Origin: Lentisphaeraceae bacterium
GTDB taxonomy: Bacteria > Verrucomicrobiota > Kiritimatiellia > RFP12 > DVOR01
Length of the DNA stretch: 63,415 bases
NCBI GenBank assembly: GCA_004555175.1
Contig: SFJE01000009.1
Coordinates: 1-63,415, forward strand
Reading direction: 5' to 3'
In this document: positions 7,958 to 14,771 of the stretch, one piece after another
Position numbering within the stretch: the stretch's first letter is position 1
Layout of the letters: the number at the start of each line of letters is the position of its first letter
The notes under the pieces: generated by a model
Told to the model about the DNA's origin: nothing
Databases searched by the model: none
Seen by the model: only the letters and a program-made list of their open reading frames with translations
Translations under genes and position numbers: made by a program

Positions 7958-8925
7958 CGCTTGTTCCTTTCCGCAATCGCCTGAATGATAGCATATCCGC
8001 TCCCCACCGCCAACTTCCGCGCCAGGCCCCGATAGTAACCCGGCGGCGTGCGCTCGGTCACCCGCGCCAAGAAGTCCCCCTCCCGCCGCTTACGCACAAA
8101 GCGCGGACCCCGCCCTCGCCACACTGGCAGCACCCCCTTCAAGATACACGCGCCGACCACCGCGGCCAGGAAGAATCCACCGCGTCCCAACCACAGCCGC
8201 CACCCCCACAACGCCCCCGCCGAAGCGAGCATATTCGAGAGGTACCCCCGCCAGAGCTGCCGCTGCGGCAGCGCCCGCGCCGAACTTCCCTCTGCGTGCA
8301 ACGCCGGCTCGGTGGGCACATACCACACCTCATAGCCCGCCAACCACAGCCGGTGACAGAAGTCCACATCCTCGTAGTAGCAGAAGAACTCAGGCCTAAA
8401 GAGTCCCCCCGCCGCCGCAATTGCCTCTCGCCGCACCAACAAGAGCGCCCCCTTCCCCGCCAACACCGTGGCCGCCCGTGCCGCCACCTCCCCCGGCGCC
8501 TGCCGATAGCCCCGGTGACTCAACACCCCCAGCCGCGTCAACCGCTCCCCACACGCGTCACTCGTTCCATCAGGCAAACGCAACGTCCCCTGCGCCGCCC
8601 CCACCTCCGGCCGCGCCCGCAAAAACGCCAACAGCGCCCGCACCGGCTCGCCCGAGGAGAGCAGCACATCGTTATTCAGCAGTAGCACATACGGCCGCGT
8701 CACCCCCGCCAGCAACCGATTATTCCCCGCCGCAAACCCCACATTCTCTTCCGAACGCTCCCAATGCACCCCCGCCACCGGCACCAACGCCGGCGCCGAC
8801 CCATTATCCAGCACCCGCACCTCCGCCCCCGGCAAAAACGCCCCCACCGCCTCCAAACACCGCCCCAGCAGTTCCCCCTGATTCCAGGAAACCACCAGAA
8901 TGCTCACCTCCGAAAACGCGCTCAC
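7954..8925 (-). CDS. Glycosyltransferase family 2 (rhamnosyltransferase-like)
   Basis: A GT-A fold glycosyltransferase with VSILVVSWNQ near the start, the nucleotide-sugar/metal motif LLLNNDVLL, and FCYYEDVDFCHRLWLAGYEV, as in dTDP-rhamnosyl transferases. About 323 residues. I place the start at GTG 8925 rather than the upstream ATG 8943, because that ATG lies upstream of the predicted -10 element (8937-8932). The predicted transcription start falls at about 8925, so the mRNA may be leaderless. An internal GTG at 8907 is another possibility. First gene of the GT2-yhcH-nadK operon; overlaps the next gene by 4 bp. Confidence 0.85.
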   Translation of the reverse strand: MSAFSEVSILVVSWNQGELLGRCLEAVGAFLPGAEVRVLDNGSAPALVPVAGVHWERSEENVGFAAGNNRLLAGVTRPYVLLLNNDVLLSSGEPVRALLAFLRARPEVGAAQGTLRLPDGTSDACGERLTRLGVLSHRGYRQAPGEVAARAATVLAGKGALLLVRREAIAAAGGLFRPEFFCYYEDVDFCHRLWLAGYEVWYVPTEPALHAEGSSARALPQRQLWRGYLSNMLASAGALWGWRLWLGRGGFFLAAVVGACILKGVLPVWRGRGPRFVRKRREGDFLARVTERTPPGYYRGLARKLAVGSGYAIIQAIAERNKR

Positions 8926-8931
8926 ACCCCT

Positions 8932-8940
8932 ATGATAGCA
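8932..8940 (-). promoter_or_regulatory. Extended -10 promoter of the GT2-yhcH-nadK operon
   Basis: Minus-strand TGTGC-TATCAT, with TATCAT at 8937-8932. No clear -35 element. Its position decides the start codon of the GT2 gene. Confidence 0.5.
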
Positions 8941-9002
8941 CATCAGGAGGAAAGAAATGGATAGGAAGAGGGAAGAAGGGGATTGGGGGGTGTGGAGGGC
9001 AT

Positions 9003-9116
9003 GGTGGCTCCGCCCCCACGCCCCTGGGCAGGGCTACTCGCCCTGCACCCCGGGAGCACAGGGTGCTCCACCCCGGCCGAGGCACCCTCCGGGCACCTCG
9101 GCAAAAAGTACCCCGA
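9003..9116. repeat. Multi-hairpin intergenic repeat, copy A
   Basis: Three consecutive hairpins: gcaggg-N7-ccctgc, ggagcac-ag-ggtgctcc, and gccgagg-N-cctcggc. Related copies at 39104-39205 and 56317-56395 keep the order and loop sequences while the stem bases differ in a paired way. It lies between two minus-strand genes. Confidence 0.8.
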
Positions 9117-9136
9117 GCGCGCGTTTACCCCCTCCC

Positions 9137-9170
9137 CAAAAGCAAACCGGGCGCAGAACGCGCCCGGTTT
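9137..9170 (-). terminator. Rho-independent terminator of the PEP-CTERM gene
   Basis: An 11-bp perfect stem (aaaccgggcgc / gcgcccggttt, 9144-9154 and 9160-9170) with a five-base loop; the minus strand continues with GCTTTTGG. It lies 25 nt after the stop codon. Confidence 0.8.
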
Positions 9171-9194
9171 GGTGTAGCAAAGCCAACTGCAACC

Positions 9195-10001
9195 TTAGGC
9201 CTGCTTCCGGCGAAGCGCCAACCCCGCCACCCCAACCACCAACAGCGCCAACACCGTCGGCTCGGGAGTGCCACCATCACCGGGAGGCGTAGAATCCGGA
9301 ACAATCGCCCCGAGCGAAACCGAGATATTCTCGACATTATAAGTCTCTGTTGGATTGTTAGTACTCGACATACCGCGGAAGACAACTATCAGCTTGTCGC
9401 CACTCTGCCACGCGAAGTCATCGCCAAAGAGCGTCTTAAGCGACAGTTCAACAGTCTGATTGTCCAAAGCGGAATTGGCCTGAACGGTGAAGGAAGAAGT
9501 CAACGCAGAGGTTGGATCAGTGGTCGCGACGCCGTCTACCGTCGACAAAACATTACCATTGCGTACAATACCAACGGCCGTCGAGAAGGAGAGGTCGTTG
9601 CTCTTCGTGTTTTTATTGACGCTAAAGGTATACTTGAGGATATCCGCATTCGTATCGGCCGTCATACCACCAAGGACCAACGCGGCGTAGTCGCCTTGCA
9701 CGCCACCACGATAGGCCAACGTGGCAGTGCCTACATTGCCCGTGGCCGACCATGTACCTTCGTCATTCGACCCCCAGTTACTGCCAATTTCGTTCTGGTT
9801 ACCACCCACATAGACTTTCCCCGCATCTTGTCCCTTCAAACCCTGGACAAGATATGGTGCCGTGTGGTTCGACGTTCCGTTCGGCTTGTCCACGCGTGTA
9901 GCGCTAGCAGTCGGCAAATCCAACTCAGTCCAATTATACGTGACAGCCGAAGCGAGGCCGGAGAGGGTCGCGGCGAGGAGGAGGGTTAGTGCCTTTTTCA
10001 T
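9195..10001 (-). CDS. PEP-CTERM sorting-domain exported protein
   Basis: A 268-residue exported protein of unknown function. Residues 1-19 are a Sec signal peptide (MKKALTLLLAATLSGLASA). The body is Thr/Ser/Asn/Gly-rich and beta-strand-like. The C terminus is a clear PEP-CTERM signal: PEP, a hydrophobic segment (TVLALLVVGVAGLAL) and the basic tail RRKQA. Such proteins are processed by an exosortase and delivered to the cell surface, in many species with extracellular polysaccharide; no exosortase gene is in this window. Monocistronic, with its own promoter and terminator. Confidence 0.9.
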   Translation of the reverse strand: MKKALTLLLAATLSGLASAVTYNWTELDLPTASATRVDKPNGTSNHTAPYLVQGLKGQDAGKVYVGGNQNEIGSNWGSNDEGTWSATGNVGTATLAYRGGVQGDYAALVLGGMTADTNADILKYTFSVNKNTKSNDLSFSTAVGIVRNGNVLSTVDGVATTDPTSALTSSFTVQANSALDNQTVELSLKTLFGDDFAWQSGDKLIVVFRGMSSTNNPTETYNVENISVSLGAIVPDSTPPGDGGTPEPTVLALLVVGVAGLALRRKQA

Positions 10002-10075
10002 TCGTCATCCTTTCAATCTTGCTGAGAAAGCGCCTCCCGGTGTCTGCCGACAGTCCTTCCTCAAAGAACGCCACT

Positions 10076-10104
10076 AGTATACGACCCCCCCCCCATCGAG
10101 TCAA
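10076..10104 (-). promoter_or_regulatory. Promoter of the PEP-CTERM gene
   Basis: Minus-strand TTGACT (10104-10099), 17 bp containing a C run on the plus strand, TATACT (10081-10076). The leader is about 70 nt with aaggatg before the ATG. Confidence 0.8.
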
Positions 10105-10206
10105 GCGCCCGGTGAGGCCTTTTCGCCCTTTTGGCACTTTTTTCTCTCCTCGCACCCCGCTCAATAGAGGGAGGGGGAATGCCAATCCGCGGCCACCCCC
10201 AAAATC

Positions 10207-10330
10207 CCCCCGGTCCGGGCCCAAAACGAACCCGGACCGGGTCCACCCTCAACCCGGCCCTACCTCGAGGCGAACCCGGGCCTACCTCGAGGCGAACCCG
10301 GGCCTACCTCGAGGCGAACCCGGGGCGGAT
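10207..10330. repeat. GC-rich tandem array with 22-bp period
   Basis: The block aacccgg recurs exactly every 22 bp at 10229, 10251, 10273, 10295 and 10317. The last three units are nearly identical (cctacctcgaggcgaacccg); the first two have diverged. It lies between the divergent PEP-CTERM and sulfatase genes, upstream of both promoters. The same unit occurs in the opposite orientation at 39325-39388 and in both orientations at 56082-56240. Confidence 0.9.
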
Positions 10331-10389
10331 GCAAAAAGCGGGGGGCGCAGGTGTCCACCGAAGGCGGCCCCCCTCCGTCCTCTCCCCTG

Positions 10390-10552
10390 CCGCACCTTTG
10401 CGTGCCTCCGCGCCACCTTTGCGTGCCTCTGCGTGCCTCTCTTTGTGTTTCTTTGTGGTTAATTCCTGCGTGCCTTTGCGCAGCCTCTGCGCGTCTTTGT
10501 GGTTAATTCCTGCGTGCCTTTGCGCAGCCTCTGCGTGCCTTTGCCCGCCAAC
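10390..10552. repeat. Direct repeats of the cctttgcg/ctctgcgtg type
   Basis: Low-complexity direct repeats built from ctttgcgtgcctctgcg. Two nearly identical copies of about 40 bp start at 10450 and 10498 (ctttgtggttaattcctgcg and the following bases). A shorter relative is at 95-225. Phrases of this kind recur in intergenic DNA; I see no gene. Confidence 0.75.
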
Positions 10553-10574
10553 TGGCCCCGTCTCACCGCCTTTC

Positions 10575-10583
10575 TGCTATACT
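10575..10583 (+). promoter_or_regulatory. Extended -10 promoter of the sulfatase gene
   Basis: TGC-TATACT, with TATACT at 10578-10583, 35 bp before the ATG; a good Shine-Dalgarno (gaaaggagt) precedes the start. The -35 region is weak. Confidence 0.6.
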
Positions 10584-10617
10584 ACGCGTAACAGCAACCA
10601 AGCGAAAGGAGTCTTGA

Positions 10618-12156
10618 ATGACACGGAGAGCGTTTTTGCGGAATTTGGGTCTTGGGGTGGCGGCGTGCGCGTTGCCGGGGGCGGCGCGGGCGGCGGAGGC
10701 GGGGGGCAAGCGGCCGCGGAATATCGTGCTGATTTTGGCCGATGACTTGGGTTGGGGCGATGTGAGTTGCTATGGGGCAACGGCGGGGCTGACGCCCTTC
10801 TTGGATCGTTATGTAAAGCAGGGGGTGCGCTTTACGGATGCCCATTCGCCGGCTTCGACCTGCACGCCCACGCGCTATGCCATCCTCACCGGGCAGTATG
10901 CCTGGCGCAAGCCGGGGACGGGGATTGCGCCGGGGGATTCGGCGCTCTTGATTGACCGGCAGACGCTCACCCTGCCGCAGCTGATGCGTCAGGCCGGGAT
11001 GGTGACGGGTGCGGTGGGGAAGTGGCACTTGGGGATGGGACCCGGGCCGGGGAAGACCGATTGGAACAAGCCCATCTCGCCCTCGGTCAATGATGTGGGC
11101 TTCGATTACTCCTTTGTGATGGCGGCGACGGCGGACCGCACCCCGTGCGTCTATGTGGAGAATGGGTTGGTGGTGGGGCTGGACCCGGCGGACCCGATTG
11201 AGGTGAACTATCAGCACAACTACCCGGGTGAACCCGATGGCAAACGCGACCGCGCCTCGCTGAAGATGGATTGGGACCACGGGCACAATCAGGCGGTAGT
11301 CAATGGCATCGGACGCATTGGGTATATGAAGGGCGGGCAGAAGGCGCGTTGGGTGGATGAGGAGATGGCGGACATCTTTGTCGAGAAGGCGACGGCCTTC
11401 ATCGAGCAGAACAAGGAGAAGCCCTTCTTCCTCTACTTCGCCACCAACGACATCCACGTGCCGCGCGTGCCGCACCCGCGCTTTGTCGGCAAAACGCCCT
11501 TTGGGCCGCGCGGAGATGCCACCGTGCAGTTCGATGACAGCGTCCGCCGCGTGATTGAGAAGCTCCGCGCGTTGGGGTTGGAGGAGGAGACGCTCGTGGT
11601 CATCACCTCCGATAATGGCCCGATGGTCAACGATGGCTACAAGGACCGCGCCGTGGAACTGCTGGGCAACCATAAGCCCACCGGCGATTGGCGCGGCCAC
11701 AAGTACACCCCCTACGAAGGCGGCCACCGTCTGCCCTTCATCGCCGTCTGGCCCGGGGCCATCCCCGCCGGGCAGGACAATGGCGCGCTCCTCTCCTTGG
11801 TGGACCTGGGGGCGACCTTTGCCGCGCTGCGCGGCGTGCCCTTGCCCGAGACCGCCCTCCCCGACTCCTTCGACCAGCACGCCACCCTCCTGGACCCCGC
11901 CGCCCCCAGCGCGCGCCAGGCCCTCATCTGCCAGGATTACCAGCTGAACCTACGCGAAGGCAAGTGGAAGTATATTGTCCCCCCGCGCGCCGGGAACACC
12001 CCCTCCGAGCGCAACGACCCCCTCAACGGGCAGCTCTACAACCTGGCGCTCGACCCCGGCGAACAGCACAACGTGGTCAAGGCCAACCCCGAGATTGCCA
12101 AGGCGATGTTCGCCAAGATTCTGCAGGCCGCCAAGGCCAGGCGCACGCGGCCCTAA
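10618..12156 (+). CDS. Tat-exported sulfatase (arylsulfatase-type)
   Basis: A 512-residue sulfatase of the alkaline-phosphatase superfamily, S1 type, expected to remove sulfate esters from glycans outside the cytoplasm. The N terminus (RRAFLRNLGLG, residues 3-13, then a hydrophobic stretch to AARA) is a twin-arginine signal. Metal ligands D42/D43 lie in ILADDLGWGD, and the active-site sequence CTPTR begins at Cys82, the residue that is matured to formylglycine. GKWHLG and the later TSDNGP supply further active-site residues. Full length. An anaerobic sulfatase-maturating radical-SAM enzyme would be needed but is not in the window. Monocistronic. Large sulfatase sets are typical of Kiritimatiellota and Planctomycetes that eat sulfated polysaccharides. 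Confidence 0.93.
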   Translation: MTRRAFLRNLGLGVAACALPGAARAAEAGGKRPRNIVLILADDLGWGDVSCYGATAGLTPFLDRYVKQGVRFTDAHSPASTCTPTRYAILTGQYAWRKPGTGIAPGDSALLIDRQTLTLPQLMRQAGMVTGAVGKWHLGMGPGPGKTDWNKPISPSVNDVGFDYSFVMAATADRTPCVYVENGLVVGLDPADPIEVNYQHNYPGEPDGKRDRASLKMDWDHGHNQAVVNGIGRIGYMKGGQKARWVDEEMADIFVEKATAFIEQNKEKPFFLYFATNDIHVPRVPHPRFVGKTPFGPRGDATVQFDDSVRRVIEKLRALGLEEETLVVITSDNGPMVNDGYKDRAVELLGNHKPTGDWRGHKYTPYEGGHRLPFIAVWPGAIPAGQDNGALLSLVDLGATFAALRGVPLPETALPDSFDQHATLLDPAAPSARQALICQDYQLNLREGKWKYIVPPRAGNTPSERNDPLNGQLYNLALDPGEQHNVVKANPEIAKAMFAKILQAAKARRTRP

Positions 12157-12183
12157 GCAAGCCACCGTTGGCAACCAAAACAA

Positions 12184-12209
12184 AGCCGGCGCGGTTCCCC
12201 GCGCCGGCT
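12184..12209. terminator. Bidirectional terminator between sulfatase and rubrerythrin genes
   Basis: An 11-bp GC-rich stem (agccggcgcgg / ccgcgccggct) with loop ttcc. The plus strand continues tctgttt and the minus strand ttgtttt, so it can serve both convergent genes. Confidence 0.8.
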
Positions 12210-12235
12210 CTGTTTAGAAGAACTCAAGCTGAGCC

Positions 12236-12946
12236 TTAGTCCTCGGAGTAGTCAATCGCCTTGCGGAAGTAGGCAATCGGCTTGCCGCAGACGGGGCAGA
12301 ACTTGGGCGCATCGGGGCCAACGGCGGTGTAGCCGCAAGCAATGCACTCCCAGACGGTCTCGTCGTCATCGGAGGTGAAGAAGCCTTCATCCAGCTTCTC
12401 GACGAAGGCCTGATAGCGCTTGTCGTGGTTGACCTCGGCCTTACCAATCATGCGGAAGAGGGAGGCAATCTCCTTGAAGCCCTCCTTGTCGGCAATCTTG
12501 GCGAACTCGGGGTACATGGTCTCGTGCTCATACTTCTCGCCGGCGGCAGCGGCAAGGAGGTTCTCCTTGGTCGAGCCAATCTTTCCGGCGGGGTAAGCAG
12601 CATCCCCTAGGGTCAGGCCATCGCCGCTGTCGAGGCAGGAGAAGAGGCGCGTGGCGTGGGCCTTCTCCTGCTCGGCGGTCTCGATGAAGATGTCGCGGAT
12701 CTGGAAGTAGCCCTCCTCCTCGGCCTTCTGGGCAAAGATGGTGTAGCGCATCCGGGCCTGAGACTCACCGGCGAAGGCCTTGATGAGGCACTTTTCGGTT
12801 TCGGTGCCCTTGACCGAACGGCCCTTGTTGATGGGGGTCTTGTCCTCGGTGGTCGTGGTGGTGGGAATGTCGGTGGCCAGCGCAGAGGTGGCAATGCCGA
12901 CGGACGCGAGCGTCCCGAACTTGAGCAGGGAACGACGGTTCATCAT
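12236..12946 (-). CDS. Tat-exported rubrerythrin
   Basis: A 236-residue rubrerythrin: a ferritin-like diiron domain (about residues 45-185; carboxylate segments ESQARMRY, TAEQEKAHATR, EKYEHE and AEVNHDKRY) followed by a rubredoxin-like centre with Cys201/Cys204 and Cys217/Cys220. It reduces hydrogen peroxide to water in anaerobes. Unusually it begins with NRRSLLKFGTLASVGI, a twin-arginine signal (residues 3-25), so it should act outside the cytoplasm; most rubrerythrins are cytoplasmic. It is the second gene of an operon behind a Tat-exported [FeFe] hydrogenase (33-nt gap), which could be its electron donor. Good Shine-Dalgarno. Confidence 0.92.
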   Translation of the reverse strand: MMNRRSLLKFGTLASVGIATSALATDIPTTTTTEDKTPINKGRSVKGTETEKCLIKAFAGESQARMRYTIFAQKAEEEGYFQIRDIFIETAEQEKAHATRLFSCLDSGDGLTLGDAAYPAGKIGSTKENLLAAAAGEKYEHETMYPEFAKIADKEGFKEIASLFRMIGKAEVNHDKRYQAFVEKLDEGFFTSDDDETVWECIACGYTAVGPDAPKFCPVCGKPIAYFRKAIDYSED

Positions 12947-12979
12947 AGTTGGAGTTTCCTTTCTGAAGTAAAAGCAATC

Positions 12980-14455
12980 TTAGCCGAGGTCGGCGGCGCG
13001 CGAAACATAGGTGGTGTGGAGGAACTTCTCGGCCTTCTCGCTCAGCGGCTGACCATAGAAGTCCTTGTAGAGCGCCACAATCTCGGGGTTCTCGTGGCAG
13101 AGGCGGAGCGTGCCCTTGGCGTCATCGGCATAGAGCGCATCGATACGCGCCTGGCGCGTCTTCTTGCTCAGGTAGGGCGCGGACTTCGCACGCGGCTGCC
13201 CGCCGCCACCGATGCACCCGCCCTCACACGCCATCACCTCGATGAAGGTGGCCTGCAACGCGCCCGACTTCACTTGCTCGATAACCTTGCGCACATTGGC
13301 CAGTCCGTGGACGACCACCAAGGTGACCTCCAGCCCGGGCGCCAGCTCCAGCTTGGCCTGCTTGACCACCTCTTTCTTCTTACCCTTGACCGTGAGCCCA
13401 CGCACGGGCTCGTAGTTGAAGAGGTCGGCCGGCGGATTCTGCTTGTTGACCATCCAGTAGGCGGTGCGCAGAGCGGCCTCCATCACACCACCGGTGTTGC
13501 CGAAGATAATCCCGCCGCCGCTCGCTTCGCCCATCAGCTTGTCATAGGCCGCAGGCTTGAGCGCGGCGTAGTCCACGCCATCGGCGCGCATCCAATCGGC
13601 CAACTCGCGCGTGGTAATCACCGCATCCATATCGCGGAAGCCGGAGGCATTCATCTCGGGGCGGCGGATCTCGAACTTCTTGGCGGTGCAGGGCGTAAGG
13701 GCCACGTTGAAGATCTTGGCCGGGTCAATCCCCATCTTCTGGGCAAAGTAGGTCTTAATCGTCGGCCCCTGCATCCCGATCGGGCTCTTGGCCGAGGAGA
13801 CATGCGGCAACATCTCGGGGTAATAGGTCTCGCAGAACTTCACCCACGCCGGGCAACAGCTGGTAAACTGCGGCAAGGGGCGATCCTTCGTCGTCACGCG
13901 GCGAACCAACTCAGCGGCCTCTTCCACAATCGTGAGGTCGGCGGCAAAGCAGGTGTCGAGCACATAGTCGGCCCCAAGCGCGCGCACGGCGGCCACCACT
14001 TCGCCCTCGCAGAAGGTCCCGGGCTTGGCCCCAAACTCCTCGGCCAGCGCCACGCGCACCGAAGGCGAGGTGGAGACAATCACAATCTTGCCGGCGGCCT
14101 TCGCGGCCTTCACCGCCTGCCACTCGGGCTTGTTCACCAACGCTTCGCCCTCGCAGACCGTCGTGCACTGACCGCAGTGCACGCAAATGGGCACATCGCC
14201 CGTCTTGGCCAAATCGTAGTAGCCACTCACCGAAATCATCCGCTTGCAGACGCTCTTGCACGAGCCGCACTGCACGCACTTGGCCGCGTCGAAGGCCACC
14301 GCAGGGTTATCCTCGGCCATCGGCACGCGAATATCAATCAGGGAATACTTCGAGGCGCCCGCCGCGCGCAACCCGCCCGGCAACACCGTCATCACGCCCA
14401 CAGAACCCGCCAAACGCAACCAGTTGCGCCGGCTCATCAACATCTGTTCCTTCAT
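12980..14455 (-). CDS. Tat-exported monomeric [FeFe] hydrogenase
   Basis: A 491-residue iron-only hydrogenase catalysing H2 oxidation or production. Residues 8-32 form a twin-arginine signal (SRRNWLRLAG then a hydrophobic run). Two 4Fe-4S clusters follow (C60/C63/C66/C70 and C91/C94/C97/C101). The H-cluster motifs are present: TSCCPAW (198-204), TPCTAKK (254-260) and a C-terminal motif around C410/C414 (MACEGGCIGGGGQP). The usual Met of the second motif (MPC) is Thr here. No separate small subunit is visible. The signal peptide and the downstream exported rubrerythrin suggest a periplasmic H2-driven peroxide-detoxifying pair. The hydEFG maturases needed for the H-cluster are not in the window. 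Start chosen by the Shine-Dalgarno ttggagaaaa. Confidence 0.93.
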   Translation of the reverse strand: MKEQMLMSRRNWLRLAGSVGVMTVLPGGLRAAGASKYSLIDIRVPMAEDNPAVAFDAAKCVQCGSCKSVCKRMISVSGYYDLAKTGDVPICVHCGQCTTVCEGEALVNKPEWQAVKAAKAAGKIVIVSTSPSVRVALAEEFGAKPGTFCEGEVVAAVRALGADYVLDTCFAADLTIVEEAAELVRRVTTKDRPLPQFTSCCPAWVKFCETYYPEMLPHVSSAKSPIGMQGPTIKTYFAQKMGIDPAKIFNVALTPCTAKKFEIRRPEMNASGFRDMDAVITTRELADWMRADGVDYAALKPAAYDKLMGEASGGGIIFGNTGGVMEAALRTAYWMVNKQNPPADLFNYEPVRGLTVKGKKKEVVKQAKLELAPGLEVTLVVVHGLANVRKVIEQVKSGALQATFIEVMACEGGCIGGGGQPRAKSAPYLSKKTRQARIDALYADDAKGTLRLCHENPEIVALYKDFYGQPLSEKAEKFLHTTYVSRAADLG

Positions 14456-14489
14456 AGCCTTTTCTCCAATGAAGTTTTAGAACGACTCC

Positions 14490-14519
14490 AAAGTAGCAAA
14501 CGCGCTCGCCGTTAGGCAA
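14490..14519 (-). promoter_or_regulatory. Promoter of the hydrogenase-rubrerythrin operon
   Basis: Minus-strand TTGCCT (14519-14514), 18 bp, TACTTT (14495-14490), about 35 bp before the ATG. Confidence 0.55.
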
Positions 14520-14524
14520 GCCTA

Positions 14525-14723
14525 ATGAGAGGAGTCGACAGGGAACAGTCGACAGTCGACAGTGCGCTAACGCGACCGGCAACCGAACGGTCGAGGCGTG
14601 TGCTCTGTCACTCAGACGGGATTACGCCACACAAACCCAAAGCTACTCCGTCGCGGAACGCGTCCTGTCGACTGTCCACTGTCGACTGTCGACTCTCCTG
14701 CGCGTTAGCGCACCTCCAAACGA
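14525..14723. repeat. Intergenic inverted repeat (cagtcgacagtcgacag type)
   Basis: An 18-bp perfect inverted repeat, 14547-14564 against 14677-14694, made of the repeated phrase gtcgaca/tgtcgac; both arms are flanked by gcgctaacgcg/gcgcgttagcgc-type sequence related to the dispersed gctaacgc repeat. No gene is seen in the 316-bp spacer between the hydrogenase start and pnp. Confidence 0.8.
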
Positions 14724-14755
14724 AACGCCGCAGCCGGGAGACCGGCTGCGGCGTT
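14724..14755 (-). terminator. Rho-independent terminator of pnp
   Basis: A 14-bp stem (aacgccgcagccgg / ccggctgcggcgtt) with a four-base loop; the minus strand then reads TTTCGTTT. It is 16 nt after the pnp stop. Confidence 0.8.
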
Positions 14756-14771
14756 AAGGGGAACAAGCCGC

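Noticed and set aside
8926..8943. ATG 8943 as start of the GT2 gene
   Set aside because: It is upstream of the -10 element at 8937-8932, so it would not be in the transcript if that promoter is used.
12656..14515. 619-residue plus-strand open frame
   Set aside because: Shadow of the rubrerythrin and hydrogenase genes, spanning both and their gap with no Shine-Dalgarno sequence.
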